The notes below the pieces were generated by a model. The model was not told the DNA's origin. It made no database searches and was given only the letters and a program-made list of their open reading frames with translations. The position numbers and the translations under genes were made by a program. Shown here one piece after another: positions 16,695 through 27,119 of a stretch of 64,000 nucleotides of DNA. Position 1 is the stretch's first letter. Every line of letters begins with the position of its first letter. Source of the DNA: Lelliottia nimipressuralis (GTDB lineage Bacteria > Pseudomonadota > Gammaproteobacteria > Enterobacterales > Enterobacteriaceae); NCBI RefSeq assembly GCF_004115925.1, contig NZ_SDDX01000008.1, positions 434,001-498,000 on the forward strand, given 5' to 3'.

Positions 16695-17858
16695 ATGAAT
16701 AATTTTAATCTGCATACCCCAACCCGCATTCTGTTTGGTAAAGACGCCATCGCCGATCTGCGCGACCAGATCCCAGCCGGGGCGCGCGTCCTGATCACTT
16801 ACGGTGGCGGCAGCGTCAAAAAAACCGGCGTGCTGGACCAGGTGTACAGCGCGCTGGAAGGCGTGGACGTACGTGAATTCGGCGGCATCGAGCCAAACCC
16901 GTCCTACGAAACGCTGATGAACGCAGTTAACATCGCCCGTGAAGAGAACATCACCTTCCTGCTGGCAGTCGGCGGCGGGTCGGTTCTCGACGGCACCAAG
17001 TTCATCGCGGCTGCGGCCCATTACGCCGATGGCGTGGACCCGTGGGAAATTCTGCAAACCGGCGGCAGCAAAATCACCAGCGCCATCCCGATGGGCTCTG
17101 TACTGACTCTGCCAGCGACCGGTTCTGAATCCAACAAAGGCGCGGTCATCTCCCGTAAAACCACCGGTGACAAACAGGCCTTTATGAACGAACACGTTCA
17201 GCCTGTGTTTGCGGTGCTGGACCCGGTTTACACCTACACCCTGCCGCCGCGTCAGGTGGCTAACGGCGTAGTGGATGCCTTCGTTCACACGGTTGAGCAG
17301 TACGTCACTTATCCGGTCAACGGCAAAATTCAGGATCGCTTCGCGGAAGGTATTCTGCTGACGCTGGTAGAAGACGGCCCAAAAGCGCTGAAAGAGCCAG
17401 AGAACTACGATGTGCGCGCAAACGTGATGTGGGCGGCGACTCAGGCGTTGAACGGTCTGATTGGCGCAGGCGTGCCACAGGACTGGGCGACCCACATGCT
17501 GGGCCACGAACTGACCGCGATGCACGGCCTGGATCACGCCCAGACGCTGGCGGTGGTTCTGCCAGCTCTGTGGAATGAAAAACGCGACACCAAACGTGCC
17601 AAACTGCTGCAGTATGCAGAACGCGTATGGAACATCACTTCCGGTTCTGAAGACGAGCGTATCGACGCGGCAATCGCGGCGACCCGTAACTTCTTCGAGC
17701 AGCTGGGCGTGCCGACTCGCCTCTCCGGTTACGGCCTGGATGGCAGCTCTATCCCTGCCCTGCTGGCTAAACTCGAAGAGCACGGCATGACGCAACTGGG
17801 CGAGAATCACGACATTACGCTGGACGTCAGCCGTCGCATTTACGAAGCGGCCCGCTAA
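16695..17858 (+). CDS. yqhD: NADPH-dependent aldehyde reductase / alcohol dehydrogenase YqhD
   Basis: A 387-residue iron-type (group III) alcohol dehydrogenase with the same length as E. coli YqhD. It reduces short-chain aldehydes, including lipid-peroxidation products, glyoxal and furfural, with NADPH. The cofactor motif GGGS is at 37-40 and the second GGGS at 93-96. The metal ligands Asp194, His198, His267 and His281 are all present at the E. coli positions. It forms an operon with dkgA, 104 bases downstream, controlled by divergent yqhC. Confidence 0.97.
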   Translation: MNNFNLHTPTRILFGKDAIADLRDQIPAGARVLITYGGGSVKKTGVLDQVYSALEGVDVREFGGIEPNPSYETLMNAVNIAREENITFLLAVGGGSVLDGTKFIAAAAHYADGVDPWEILQTGGSKITSAIPMGSVLTLPATGSESNKGAVISRKTTGDKQAFMNEHVQPVFAVLDPVYTYTLPPRQVANGVVDAFVHTVEQYVTYPVNGKIQDRFAEGILLTLVEDGPKALKEPENYDVRANVMWAATQALNGLIGAGVPQDWATHMLGHELTAMHGLDHAQTLAVVLPALWNEKRDTKRAKLLQYAERVWNITSGSEDERIDAAIAATRNFFEQLGVPTRLSGYGLDGSSIPALLAKLEEHGMTQLGENHDITLDVSRRIYEAAR

Positions 17859-17917
17859 GCGTTTTTGTCATCCCGCCTTTCGTTTTTTGACATTTCGTCC
17901 AGACTTAATGCACACCA

Positions 17918-17943
17918 CATCACCGGGGACACCCCCGGTGATG
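17918..17943. other. Strong GC-rich hairpin between yqhD and dkgA
   Basis: An 11-base perfect inverted repeat, CATCACCGGGG and CCCCGGTGATG, around a four-base loop ends 19 bases before dkgA. There is no T run, so it does not look like a simple terminator. It may be an RNA stabiliser or processing site, or a regulator site. Confidence 0.6.
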
Positions 17944-17962
17944 AGCAAATGGAGGAGGAAAA

Positions 17963-18790
17963 ATGGCAAACCAAACCGTAATTAAGCTTCAGGACGGCAA
18001 CGTCATGCCCCAGCTGGGACTGGGCGTATGGAAAGCCGGTAATGACGAGGTCGTGTCCGCCATTCACAAAGCACTGGAAGTCGGCTATCGGTCTATCGAT
18101 ACCGCCGCCGCGTACAAAAATGAAGACGGCGTCGGCAAAGCGTTGGCCAGCGCCAGCATCCCGCGCGATGAGTTATTCATCACCACTAAACTGTGGAACG
18201 ACGACCAGAAACGCCCACGCGAAGCCCTGCTGGAAAGCCTAGAAAAACTTCAGCTCGATTTCGTCGATCTCTATCTGATGCACTGGCCGGTTCCGGCAAT
18301 CGATCACTACGTTGAGGCCTGGAAAGGTCTGATCGATCTGCAAAAAGAGGGGCTGGTGAAGAGTATTGGCGTCTGTAATTTCCAGATCCATCATCTGCAG
18401 CGGCTGATTGATGAAACGGGCGTCGCGCCGGTGATCAACCAGATTGAGCTGCATCCGCTCATGCAGCAGCGTCAGCTGCACTCCTGGAACGCCACGCACA
18501 AAATTCAGACCGAATCCTGGAGCCCGCTGGCTCAGGGCGGCGAAGGCGTTTTCGATCAGAAAATTATTCGCGACCTGGCCGAGAAGTACGGCAAAACCGC
18601 CGCGCAGATCGTCATTCGCTGGCATCTGGACAGCGGTCTGGTGGTGATCCCGAAATCGGTCACCCCGGCGCGTATCGCCGAGAACTTCGACGTCTGGGAT
18701 TTCCGCCTGGATAAAGAGGAGTTAAGCGAGATAGCGAAGCTGGATCAGGGCAAGCGTTTGGGGCCAGATCCGGATCAGTTTGGGGGGTAA
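17963..18790 (+). CDS. dkgA: 2,5-diketo-D-gluconate reductase A / methylglyoxal reductase (AKR5C)
   Basis: A 275-residue aldo-keto reductase matching E. coli DkgA (YqhE). It reduces methylglyoxal, 2,5-diketogluconate and beta-keto esters with NADPH. The tetrad is visible: Asp and Tyr in SIDTAAAYKNE, Lys in TTKLWND and His in LMHWPVP. The cofactor loop VIPKSVTPARIAEN is intact. A very strong ribosome site (GGAGGAGG) precedes the ATG. It is the second gene of the yqhD operon and ends at a good terminator. Confidence 0.97.
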   Translation: MANQTVIKLQDGNVMPQLGLGVWKAGNDEVVSAIHKALEVGYRSIDTAAAYKNEDGVGKALASASIPRDELFITTKLWNDDQKRPREALLESLEKLQLDFVDLYLMHWPVPAIDHYVEAWKGLIDLQKEGLVKSIGVCNFQIHHLQRLIDETGVAPVINQIELHPLMQQRQLHSWNATHKIQTESWSPLAQGGEGVFDQKIIRDLAEKYGKTAAQIVIRWHLDSGLVVIPKSVTPARIAENFDVWDFRLDKEELSEIAKLDQGKRLGPDPDQFGG

Positions 18791-18804
18791 CACCCTCGTT
18801 CAAA

Positions 18805-18829
18805 AGCCCGACAAACGTCGGGCTTTTTT
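18805..18829 (+). terminator. Rho-independent terminator after dkgA
   Basis: AGCCCGAC and GTCGGGCT pair around a four-base loop and are followed by five T. Confidence 0.9.
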
Positions 18830-18846
18830 ATTGCCGGGCGACAGGC

Positions 18847-21018
18847 TTAGCGCCCTGCCACTTTCCCGCGTTTTTTGTTCGCCGCCGGCGTCTGGCGCTG
18901 ATGCGCAACAGGCGTGTGTTTGGTCAGTGCCGGACGCGTATTGCGGTTCTGGCGACGCGCTTCGCGCATCTCATCCAGAGTCGGCGCAGGCACCAGGCAT
19001 TCGCGGCGCGAGCCAATCAGATGCTTTTTACCCATATCTTCCAGCGCCTGACGGATCAGCGGCCAGTTGGCCGGATCGTGATAGCGCAGCAGTGCTTTAT
19101 GCAGTCGACGCTGTTTGTCACCTTTCGGCACCACCACATCTTCACTCTTGTAACCAATTTTACTCAGCGGGTTCTTGCCGGTGTAATACATGGTCGTCGA
19201 GTTAGCGAGCGGCGACGGATAGAAGTTCTGCACCTGATCGAGACGGAAACGACGCTGCTTCAGCCACAGAGCCAGATTCACCATATCCTCATCGCGCGTA
19301 CCAGGGTGCGCTGAGATGAAATAGGGAATCAGGTACTGCTCTTTACCCGCCTGTTTCGAATAGGTGTCAAACAGCTCTTTAAAGCGATCGTAGCTGCCCA
19401 TGCCCGGCTTCATCATCTTCGACAGCGGGCCTTCTTCCGTATGCTCAGGGGCGATCTTCAGATAGCCGCCAACGTGATGGGTCGCCAGCTCTTTGATGTA
19501 GCGCGGATCTTCCACCGCGATGTCGTAACGCACGCCGGAGGCGATCAGGATCTTCTTGACGCCTTTCAGATCGCGGGCGCGACGATACAGGTTGATCGTC
19601 GGCTGGTGGTTGGTGTCCATGTGCTGACAAATATCCGGATAGACGCACGACAGACGGCGGCAGGTCTGCTCCGCGCGCGGTGATTTGCAGCGCAGCATAT
19701 ACATGTTGGCGGTCGGGCCGCCCAGATCGGAGATCACGCCGGTAAAGCCCGGAACTGTGTCGCGAATGGCTTCGATCTCGTTAACGATCGAATCCTCAGA
19801 GCGGCTCTGAATAATGCGCCCTTCGTGCTCGGTGATCGAACAGAACGAGCAGCCGCCGAAGCAGCCGCGCATGATGTTGATCGAGAAGCGGATCATCTCG
19901 TAGGCAGGAATTCGGCTATTGCCATAGGAAGGATGCGGCACGCGTTTGTACGGCAGTGCAAACACGCTGTCCATCTCTTCGGTTGAGAGCGGAATGGCTG
20001 GCGGGTTAACCCAGATATAGCGCTCGCCGTGCTTTTGCATCAGCGCACGTGCGCAGCCTGGGTTAGTTTCATGATGCAGAATGCGTGACGCGTGCGCGTA
20101 AAGCACCTTGTCGCCTTTCACTTTTTCAAAGGACGGCAGCAGAACGTAGGTTTTTTCCCACGGTTTTGGGCGCGGCGGCTGCACGACCACGGCTTTGGCT
20201 TCGGCTTTCTTCGGTTCGACCGGTTTGTTGTCCGCACACGGCAAATCTTCGCCATACGGGTGCGGGATCGGGTCGATTTTGCCCGGCATGTCGATGATAC
20301 GGGAATCCACCCCGCTCCAGCCCGGTAGCGCTTCTTTCACCATGATCGCCGTGTTACGCACGTCGCGGATATTACCGACAGGTTCGCCCTGCGCCAGGCG
20401 GTGCGCCACTTCCACCAGCGGACGCTCGCCGTTGCCGAAAATCAGCATATCGGCTTTGGAATCCACCAGCACCGAACGGCGCACGGTATCAGACCAGTAA
20501 TCGTAGTGCGCGGTACGGCGCAGGCTCGCTTCGATTCCCCCCAGGATGACCGGCACGTCTTTCCATGCTTCTTTGCAGCGCTGGGTATAAACCAGCGTGG
20601 CGCGATCCGGACGCTTACCGGCGACGTTATCGGCGGTGTAGGCATCGTCGTGGCGCAGTTTGCGATCGGCTGTGTAGCGGTTGATCATCGAGTCCATGTT
20701 CCCGGCGGTAACGCCGAAGAACAGGTTGGGTTTGCCGAGGCTCATGAACGCGTCTTTGCTGTTCCAGTCTGGCTGGGAGATGATCCCTACGCGGAAGCCT
20801 TGCGCCTCCAGCATACGGCCACAAATGGCCATGCCGAAGCTCGGGTGATCGACGTACGCATCGCCCGTCACCAGAATAATATCGCAGCTGTCCCAGCCCA
20901 GTTGGTCCATCTCTTCGCGGGACATCGGCAGGAATGGCGCCGGTCCGAAGCAGGCAGCCCAGTGCTGGGGCCAGGAGAAGAGGTCTCGATCCGGCTGGAT
21001 CAGGGATATTGCGCTCAT
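18847..21018 (-). CDS. ygiQ: Radical SAM protein YgiQ (UPF0313)
   Basis: A 723-residue protein matching E. coli YgiQ (about 739 residues). An N-terminal B12-binding-like/UPF0313 region (1-330) precedes a radical SAM domain with the iron-sulfur motif CFGGCSFC (CxxxCxxC). The C-terminal end is basic and Pro/Ala-rich, and shorter here than in E. coli, which accounts for the length difference. A glutamate-rich segment with paired Pro-Lys ([11 protein letters not shown]) bridges the first domains. The substrate is unknown. It is the longest conserved protein here without an assigned reaction. Confidence 0.95.
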   Translation of the reverse strand: MSAISLIQPDRDLFSWPQHWAACFGPAPFLPMSREEMDQLGWDSCDIILVTGDAYVDHPSFGMAICGRMLEAQGFRVGIISQPDWNSKDAFMSLGKPNLFFGVTAGNMDSMINRYTADRKLRHDDAYTADNVAGKRPDRATLVYTQRCKEAWKDVPVILGGIEASLRRTAHYDYWSDTVRRSVLVDSKADMLIFGNGERPLVEVAHRLAQGEPVGNIRDVRNTAIMVKEALPGWSGVDSRIIDMPGKIDPIPHPYGEDLPCADNKPVEPKKAEAKAVVVQPPRPKPWEKTYVLLPSFEKVKGDKVLYAHASRILHHETNPGCARALMQKHGERYIWVNPPAIPLSTEEMDSVFALPYKRVPHPSYGNSRIPAYEMIRFSINIMRGCFGGCSFCSITEHEGRIIQSRSEDSIVNEIEAIRDTVPGFTGVISDLGGPTANMYMLRCKSPRAEQTCRRLSCVYPDICQHMDTNHQPTINLYRRARDLKGVKKILIASGVRYDIAVEDPRYIKELATHHVGGYLKIAPEHTEEGPLSKMMKPGMGSYDRFKELFDTYSKQAGKEQYLIPYFISAHPGTRDEDMVNLALWLKQRRFRLDQVQNFYPSPLANSTTMYYTGKNPLSKIGYKSEDVVVPKGDKQRRLHKALLRYHDPANWPLIRQALEDMGKKHLIGSRRECLVPAPTLDEMREARRQNRNTRPALTKHTPVAHQRQTPAANKKRGKVAGR

Positions 21019-21110
21019 AATGCTTCCGAAGAAAAAATAGACAAAGGGCGGGGATTATACGCTGGATTTATACATGAAATGAAGGGGTATTATGCGGGCA
21101 TTTTCGCCGC

Positions 21111-21189
21111 TCGCCCGGCGGCGCTGCGCTTAGCGTGCCTGGGTTCGCGGAATCTGTAAGCCGGGTAAGGCGAAGCCACCGCCCGGCCT
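21111..21189. repeat. BIME-like pair of REP palindromes
   Basis: Two REP-type inverted motifs (CGCCCGGCGGCGCTGCGCTTA and, after about 30 bases, GCCGGGTAAGGCGAAGCCACC with CGCCCGGC) occupy the gap between ftsP's end and the ygiQ start region. Such pairs often bind IHF or gyrase in enterobacteria; that is general knowledge and was not seen here. Confidence 0.7.
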
Positions 21190-21200
21190 GTGGAGGCGTG

Positions 21201-22613
21201 CTAGGCCAGCGGATTCACCAGCAGCTGCCCTACGGAACCGCGATCCGACATCTCCAGCGTCTGGCTGTGGAACAGGAACGGGAAGTGCGGCCATGAAGGC
21301 TGTCCGTAGTAGACCAGCAGCTCTACCTGCCCATCGACCCAGACCGTGTCTTTCCAGCCGCGATCCTCCGGGAACGGCATCGCGCCGTTGACGTTACGGA
21401 TCAGGAAACTCACCCCTTCGATATGGAACGCCTGCGGCATCTCTGCACGCACCGTCCAGCGCTCCCAGGTGCCCTGCTGCGCTGTAATATCGATACGATT
21501 GACGTCCCACAGCGCACCGTTGATACCCGGATCGTCGCCGAGGCTGATATCACGACTGCGCACCGGCGTCCCGCTCAGGATCTCCTCCGGCAGCAAACGC
21601 ATCGGCAGACTGTCCGTCACCAGCGGTAACAGACCCGTCGGACGCAGGGTCAACACCAGCGTAGACACCAGAATGCTCGACGGCTCGAAGAAGCCGCGAA
21701 TACGATCCACGATGCTCGCCGCCTCGCCGCAGGTAATCGACACTTCATCCCCGTTGGTCATATCCACGAGGATTTCACGCCGCTCACCCGGCGCCAGCGC
21801 CAGCTGTTTAACGGAAACCGGCGCGGGTAAAAAGCCCTGATCGCCGGAGATCACATGCAGCGCGCGGCCATCGCTCATCTGCAGCTGATAGCGCCTGGAG
21901 TTGGACGCATTCAGCAGACGCAGACGGACCCAGCCGCGAGAGACTTCGACGTACGGGCTTTGCGCGCCGTTCACCATCAGCGTATCGCCGACAAAACCGC
22001 CGCTGCCCGGCTCGCTGTACTCCGGCGAGCCAAAGTTATCGAGGCGTTTGTCCTGAATGATGACCGGGAAATCATCGACACCGTAGTGGTTCGGGATCGG
22101 CAGCGATTTACTCACCTCGTCTTCCACCAGCCACATTCCGGCCAGACCGTTGTAGACCTGCTGCGCCGTGCGGTTTGGCGTGTTCGCGTGATACCACAAT
22201 GTCGCGGCACTCTGGCGAATCGGCAGTACGGGTGCCCAGTCAGCGCTCGGCGTCATCATGCGCGCCGCGCCGCCCATCAGTGGGCCGGGGACCTGCAATC
22301 CGCTGATGGTCATGGCGACGTTTTCCGCCAGGCGGTTGCTGTAAATGAGCTTTACGTCATCCCCGCTCCAGACGCGGATCGTCGGCCCGAGATAGCGGCC
22401 ATTCACCCCCCAGACCGATGCGCGCGTGCCCTGGGTAAAGGACCAGTGCGTGCGCTGCATGGTAAGGAAAAGCGGTTGCCCACGACGAGATTCCAGTAAC
22501 GGCGGAATGGGCAGCGGCTGTTGCTGCCCGGCGGCGTTGGCTGTCAGCGGAACCGCGCCAGCACAAAGGGCGATTCCCGAAGCCTGAATAAACTGACGCC
22601 GACTGAGTGACAT
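21201..22613 (-). CDS. ftsP: Cell division protein FtsP (SufI)
   Basis: A 470-residue periplasmic protein with a twin-arginine signal (SRRQFIQASG, cleavage after TANA near residue 27), exported folded by Tat. It has the three cupredoxin domains of multicopper oxidases but lacks the full copper-ligand sets, as known for SufI. FtsP protects the divisome under stress. Length matches E. coli exactly. It lies 58 bases downstream of plsC, probably in the parC-plsC-ftsP direction. Confidence 0.95.
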   Translation of the reverse strand: MSLSRRQFIQASGIALCAGAVPLTANAAGQQQPLPIPPLLESRRGQPLFLTMQRTHWSFTQGTRASVWGVNGRYLGPTIRVWSGDDVKLIYSNRLAENVAMTISGLQVPGPLMGGAARMMTPSADWAPVLPIRQSAATLWYHANTPNRTAQQVYNGLAGMWLVEDEVSKSLPIPNHYGVDDFPVIIQDKRLDNFGSPEYSEPGSGGFVGDTLMVNGAQSPYVEVSRGWVRLRLLNASNSRRYQLQMSDGRALHVISGDQGFLPAPVSVKQLALAPGERREILVDMTNGDEVSITCGEAASIVDRIRGFFEPSSILVSTLVLTLRPTGLLPLVTDSLPMRLLPEEILSGTPVRSRDISLGDDPGINGALWDVNRIDITAQQGTWERWTVRAEMPQAFHIEGVSFLIRNVNGAMPFPEDRGWKDTVWVDGQVELLVYYGQPSWPHFPFLFHSQTLEMSDRGSVGQLLVNPLA

Positions 22614-22670
22614 ATTTGCTCCATGTGAAACGACGATAAAACGCGGGAATTCATTTCCCTGAAACTCCGG

Positions 22671-23408
22671 TTAAATCTTGCCGGAGGCTTCTCTCTCTGC
22701 GACTTCTTTGTCGAGCACTTCGATTTGACGCGCCATCAGCTCACGGCAATGGGCAGCCAGTTCACGCACCTGGTCTTTACCGTATTTGCTGGTGTCCACG
22801 GGTGGCAGCATCTCAACAATTACCAGCCCGTTTTTCAGGCGGTTAAGGTTAATTTTATTCGAAGTATTGGAAACACACACAGGAATAATTGGCACACCTG
22901 CAGCAATTGCGGCGTGAAACGCGCCAGTTTTAAATGGCAGCAGGCCGCGACCACGGCTGCGCGTCCCTTCCGGGAACATCCAGATAGAGATTTTGCGTTT
23001 CTTAAAGTGATTGACCACTTCGGCAATGGTGCTGTGCGCTTTGGCGCGGTTATTACGATCGATCAGCAAGTTACCCGTGAGCCAGTACAGCAGGCCGAAG
23101 AACGGCACCCACAGCAGGCTCTTTTTACCCACCGTGACCGTTGGCGGCAGCACGATGTTCGCGGCGGTGACCATATCGTAGTTATTCTGATGATTACCGA
23201 TATAGATGGCGTTGCCGAAATTTTCTGCGCCTTCCGGCAAGCGGGTTTCGACCTTCAGGCCATACAGCGGCGCCAGTCGACCAAACATGCGGCCAAAGGT
23301 GGAGACATGCTTCGGGTTACGCGGGCTGAACAGGCAGTAAATGCAGCCGAACACGCAGACCAGAATGCAGTAGATAACGGTGAGAATTGCACGAACAATG
23401 AATAGCAT
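22671..23408 (-). CDS. plsC: 1-acyl-sn-glycerol-3-phosphate acyltransferase
   Basis: A 245-residue membrane-associated enzyme that acylates lysophosphatidic acid to phosphatidic acid, the second acylation in phospholipid synthesis. The N-terminal hydrophobic helix (3-25) is followed by the acyltransferase motifs HQNNYD (catalytic His73 and Asp78) and FPEGTR (145-150). A frame opens ten codons earlier, but ATG 23408 has GAGG six bases upstream and the E. coli length. It lies between parC and ftsP as in E. coli. Confidence 0.97.
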   Translation of the reverse strand: MLFIVRAILTVIYCILVCVFGCIYCLFSPRNPKHVSTFGRMFGRLAPLYGLKVETRLPEGAENFGNAIYIGNHQNNYDMVTAANIVLPPTVTVGKKSLLWVPFFGLLYWLTGNLLIDRNNRAKAHSTIAEVVNHFKKRKISIWMFPEGTRSRGRGLLPFKTGAFHAAIAAGVPIIPVCVSNTSNKINLNRLKNGLVIVEMLPPVDTSKYGKDQVRELAAHCRELMARQIEVLDKEVAEREASGKI

Positions 23409-23500
23409 AGCGACCTCAGAAGCCCTAACAGCTGACAATTATATACTCCAATGCCAGCCAGGTAAGGACTTTGTGTAAAGACAGATAATTTTAGCGAGAA

Positions 23501-23521
23501 CCCCCTCCCGAACGGAGGGGG
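23501..23521. repeat. Pyrimidine-purine palindrome (CCCCCTC type)
   Basis: CCCCCTC and GAGGGGG pair around seven bases between parC and plsC. Similar short CCCTCTCC-type dyads occur near 15577, 42265 and 48400. Confidence 0.5.
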
Positions 23522-23530
23522 AGAGGCACA

Positions 23531-25789
23531 TTACTCTTCGCTATCGCCCGATTTCGCACGCAGTGGAGAGTCAATCTCCACGCGGTCGATACGCTGCAGC
23601 CCGCGCATCAGCGAGCCGCGACGCCCGCGCTCGCCCACCACTTTCTGCAACTCTTCCGGACGCAGTTTGATCTTACGCTTGCCGACATGAATGGTCAGCG
23701 TGCTTTGCGGCGGCAGAATGAAGAGATGCGCCAGACCGTCTTCGCCTTTTGCGGCTTCCGCCGCCGGGATATTGATGATCTTGTTGCCCTTGCCTTTCGA
23801 CAGCTGCGGCAGGTCGCTGACCGGGAACATCAGCATCCGTCCAGCCTGGGTGATCGCCAGCAGCATATCGCTGTCGTTCTCAATCACCAGCGGCGGCATA
23901 ACGTGGGCGTTATCCGGCAGGCTGATCATCGCTTTACCCGCGCGGTTACGGGCAATCAGATCGTTGAAGGTACAGATGAAACCGTAGCCGGCGTCGGAGG
24001 CCATCAGCAGTTTCTGCTCTTCACCTTCCATCAGCATATGATCAACGGTCGCACCCGGTGGCAGCGTCAGCTTGCCGGTGATCGGCTCGCCCTGCCCGCG
24101 CGCCGACGGCAACGTGATCGGGTCGATGGCGTAGCTGCGCCCGGTGGAATCAAGGAACACCACCGGCTGGTTACTCTTGCCTTTCACCGCCGATTTGAAG
24201 CTATCGCCGGATTTGTAGCTCAGCCCCGGCGCGTCGATATCGTGGCCTTTCGCGCTGCGCACCCAGCCGCTCTGGGACAGCACGATAGTCACCGGCTCAG
24301 ACGGCTGCATGTCGTGCTCGTTCATCGCTTTCGCTTCTTCGCGCTCCTGCAGCGGTGAACGACGGTCGTCGCCAAAGGCTTCCGCATCCGCCTGCAGCTC
24401 TTTCTTCAGCAAATTGCTCATCTTGCGTTCGGACGCCAGAATCGCCTGCAGCTGATCGCGCTCTTTCGCCAGCTCGCTCTGTTCGCCGCGAATTTTCACC
24501 TCTTCCAGTTTGGCGAGGTGGCGCAATTTCAGTTCGAGGATCGCTTCAGCCTGGGTTTCGCTAATGCCAAAACGTGACATCAGCGCGGGCTTCGGCTCAT
24601 CCTCGGTGCGAATGATCTCAATGACTTCATCGATATTGAGGAACGCCACCAGCAAACCTTCAAGGATATGCAGGCGCTTAAGGACTTTTTCCAGACGATA
24701 GTTCAGACGACGGCGCACCGTATCGCGACGGAACGCCAGCCACTCAGTCAGGATCTCCAGCAGGTTTTTCACCGACGGACGACCATCCAGACCGATCATG
24801 TTCAGGTTGATGCGGTAGCTTTTTTCCAGATCGGTAGTGGCGAACAGGTGGTTCATCACCTGGTCCATATCGACGCGGTTAGAGCGTGGGACAATCACCA
24901 GACGCGTCGGATTTTCGTGGTCCGATTCGTCGCGCAGGTCATCGACCATCGGCAGCTTTTTATTGCGCATCTGGGCGGCGATCTGCTCCAGCACTTTCGC
25001 GCCGGACACCTGGTGCGGCAGCGCGGTAATGACCACGGCGCCGTCTTCTTTATTCCACACCGCGCGCATGCGCACAGATCCGCGACCGTTCTGGTAGATT
25101 TTGCGGATTTCAGCGCGGGAGGTGATGATCTCCGCTTCGGTCGGATAGTCCGGCCCTTGCACGATATCCAGCAGTTCATCCAGCGTGGTTTTCGGCTGTT
25201 CAATCAGGGTAATGGCGGCTTTCGCCACTTCACGCAGGTTGTGCGGTGGAATATCCGTCGCCATGCCAACCGCGATGCCGGTGGTGCCGTTCAGCAGGAT
25301 ATTCGGCAGACGGGCAGGCAGCATTTTCGGCTCCTGCATCGTGCCGTCAAAGTTTGGCACCCAGTCCACCGTGCCCTGGCCGAGTTCGCCGAGCAGCAGT
25401 TCTGCATATTTTGATAAGCGCGATTCGGTGTAACGCATCGCGGCGAAGGATTTCGGATCGTCCGGTGCCCCCCAGTTTCCCTGGCCATCGACCAGCGGAT
25501 AACGGTAGGAGAAAGGCTGCGCCATCAACACCATCGCTTCGTAACAGGCGCTGTCGCCGTGCGGATGGTATTTACCCAGCACGTCACCCACGGTACGGGC
25601 GGATTTTTTGAATTTGGCGCTGGCGTTCAGGCCCAGCTCAGACATCGCGTAAACGATGCGACGCTGAACGGGTTTCAGGCCATCGCCGATAAACGGCAGT
25701 GCCCTGTCCATGATGACGTACATGGAATAGTTCAGATAGGCGTTTTCAGTGAATTCATGTAGCGCGAGGCGCTCTGCCATATCGCTCAT
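23531..25789 (-). CDS. parC: DNA topoisomerase IV subunit A
   Basis: A 752-residue subunit that breaks and rejoins DNA when decatenating daughter chromosomes; it works with ParE, encoded at 42299 in this window. The breakage domain has the catalytic Tyr in [15 protein letters not shown] (residue about 120). The quinolone-determining region is wild type, with Ser80 and Glu84 in GDSACYEAM. Six-bladed beta-pinwheel repeats fill the C-terminal third. Length equals E. coli ParC. Confidence 0.98.
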   Translation of the reverse strand: MSDMAERLALHEFTENAYLNYSMYVIMDRALPFIGDGLKPVQRRIVYAMSELGLNASAKFKKSARTVGDVLGKYHPHGDSACYEAMVLMAQPFSYRYPLVDGQGNWGAPDDPKSFAAMRYTESRLSKYAELLLGELGQGTVDWVPNFDGTMQEPKMLPARLPNILLNGTTGIAVGMATDIPPHNLREVAKAAITLIEQPKTTLDELLDIVQGPDYPTEAEIITSRAEIRKIYQNGRGSVRMRAVWNKEDGAVVITALPHQVSGAKVLEQIAAQMRNKKLPMVDDLRDESDHENPTRLVIVPRSNRVDMDQVMNHLFATTDLEKSYRINLNMIGLDGRPSVKNLLEILTEWLAFRRDTVRRRLNYRLEKVLKRLHILEGLLVAFLNIDEVIEIIRTEDEPKPALMSRFGISETQAEAILELKLRHLAKLEEVKIRGEQSELAKERDQLQAILASERKMSNLLKKELQADAEAFGDDRRSPLQEREEAKAMNEHDMQPSEPVTIVLSQSGWVRSAKGHDIDAPGLSYKSGDSFKSAVKGKSNQPVVFLDSTGRSYAIDPITLPSARGQGEPITGKLTLPPGATVDHMLMEGEEQKLLMASDAGYGFICTFNDLIARNRAGKAMISLPDNAHVMPPLVIENDSDMLLAITQAGRMLMFPVSDLPQLSKGKGNKIINIPAAEAAKGEDGLAHLFILPPQSTLTIHVGKRKIKLRPEELQKVVGERGRRGSLMRGLQRIDRVEIDSPLRAKSGDSEE

Positions 25790-25878
25790 TAAATGTCATT
25801 CCTCAACTCAGAAACCTGTGGGTTTCAGGCAATATTGCCGCAGATACTACCCTATCTGACGAGTTGAGTCACAAAGAA

Positions 25879-25902
25879 AAAGGGCCGCAGAATCGGCCCT
25901 TT
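25879..25902 (-). terminator. Rho-independent terminator after ygiW
   Basis: AAAGGGCCG and CGGCCCTTT pair around six bases; on the minus strand the stem is followed by a T-rich run, which ends ygiW. Confidence 0.85.
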
Positions 25903-25908
25903 TCGTCA

Positions 25909-26310
25909 TTATTTGTTCAGTTTGATAACTTGTTTGACGTCGATTTCAAACTCATTCCACTCTTTATCGACCTTACCCTGAATCTCGACCTGATCCTGCG
26001 GGGTGATGGTCTGCCCGTTCCAGCGTTTGTGGTCAATTTCCACATTCACCGTACCGGTGGTGTCGCGGAACAGGTAGCGGTCGTCGGACAGGCGCTCGGT
26101 AATGTTACCGCGCAGTTTGACCCAGCTGTCGTCCTTCTGATCTTTGACTTTGGCCGCGGTGGTCAGGTTAGCGTTATTGTCCACAAATCCGCCCTGCTGG
26201 GTTTGGGTTTGCGCAGGCGTTGCAGATGGACCGTTAAAGCCGCCTTCTGCAGCAAATACCGGAGCCGTGGTCATCATCATGATTGCCGTAATAGCTGCGA
26301 ATTTTCTCAT
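25909..26310 (-). CDS. ygiW: Periplasmic OB-fold stress protein YgiW (VisP)
   Basis: A 133-residue periplasmic protein of the BOF (bacterial OB-fold) family. A signal peptide of about 20 residues ends at [22 protein letters not shown] and [12 protein letters not shown] are typical. In Salmonella the homologue VisP binds peptidoglycan and aids stress resistance; in E. coli it affects cadmium and peroxide tolerance. It is divergent from qseB, with a PmrA/QseB-type box between them, a known co-regulation. Confidence 0.93.
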   Translation of the reverse strand: MRKFAAITAIMMMTTAPVFAAEGGFNGPSATPAQTQTQQGGFVDNNANLTTAAKVKDQKDDSWVKLRGNITERLSDDRYLFRDTTGTVNVEIDHKRWNGQTITPQDQVEIQGKVDKEWNEFEIDVKQVIKLNK

Positions 26311-26360
26311 CGTTATCTCTCCCTTTAATGTTGTTTAGAACGCCATTAAACAGGGTAAAC

Positions 26361-26377
26361 CTTAACAACTTCTTAAG
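26361..26377 (+). promoter_or_regulatory. PmrA/QseB-type response-regulator box
   Basis: CTTAAC, five bases (AACTT), CTTAAG form tandem half-sites of the PmrA/BasR and QseB type (YTTAAK, five bases, YTTAAK) with one mismatch. It lies between ygiW and qseB, about 85 bases before qseB, and could serve autoregulation and the ygiW promoter. Confidence 0.7.
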
Positions 26378-26459
26378 GGGAAAATTTAAATTTTTTGCTG
26401 TACAGCATGATGTCACAGGGGGTTTACTGCACATAAACCGCAGCATCAAGGAGGGGAAC

Positions 26460-27119
26460 ATGCGCATCTTACTGGTAGAAGACGACAGGCTGATTGGCGA
26501 CGGCATCAAAGCGGGCTTAAGCAAAATGGGCTTTAGCGTTGACTGGTTTACCGACGGCAGCACAGGCAAGGCCGCGCTCTATACCGCCCCTTTCGATGCG
26601 GTGGTACTCGACCTGACGCTACCGGGCATAGACGGCCTCGACATCCTGCGCGACTGGCGCGAAAACGGGCGCAGCGAGCCGGTGCTGATCCTCACCGCGC
26701 GCGATGCCCTCGATCAGCGCGTCGAAGGTCTGCGTCTCGGCGCGGACGACTATCTGTGCAAACCCTTTGCCCTGGTCGAAGTGGCGGCGCGGCTCGAAGC
26801 ACTGCTGCGCCGCAGCCACGGCAAATCCCGCAGCGAACTGCGCCACGGCAACGTGACGCTGGACCCCACAAGCCTGGTCGCTACGCTTAACGGCGAAACG
26901 CTGGCCCTCAAACCGAAAGAGTTCGCTCTGCTGGAGCTGCTGATGCGTAACGCCGGGCGCGTGCTGCCGCGCAAGCTTATCGAAGAAAAGCTCTATACCT
27001 GGGACGACGACGTCTCCAGCAACGCCGTCGAAGTCCACGTTCACCATTTACGCCGCAAGCTCGGCAGCCATTTTATCCGCACCGTTCACGGCATCGGCTA
27101 TACCCTGGGTGACGCATGA
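26460..27119 (+). CDS. qseB: Response regulator QseB
   Basis: A 219-residue OmpR/PhoB-family regulator. The receiver domain has acidic pocket Glu7-Asp8-Asp9, phosphoacceptor Asp51 and Lys at the CKPF motif; a winged-helix DNA-binding domain follows ([29 protein letters not shown]). AAGGAGG precedes ATG 26460. It partners QseC, which overlaps it by four bases (ATGA). The pair responds to autoinducer-3/adrenergic signals and controls motility genes in E. coli; cross-talk with PmrAB is known. Confidence 0.96.
   Translation: MRILLVEDDRLIGDGIKAGLSKMGFSVDWFTDGSTGKAALYTAPFDAVVLDLTLPGIDGLDILRDWRENGRSEPVLILTARDALDQRVEGLRLGADDYLCKPFALVEVAARLEALLRRSHGKSRSELRHGNVTLDPTSLVATLNGETLALKPKEFALLELLMRNAGRVLPRKLIEEKLYTWDDDVSSNAVEVHVHHLRRKLGSHFIRTVHGIGYTLGDA

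Noticed and set aside
16497..17810. A 437-codon reverse frame opposite yqhD
   Set aside because: It lies entirely over yqhD, whose metal ligands are all conserved; the reverse product is compositionally odd and has no ribosome site.
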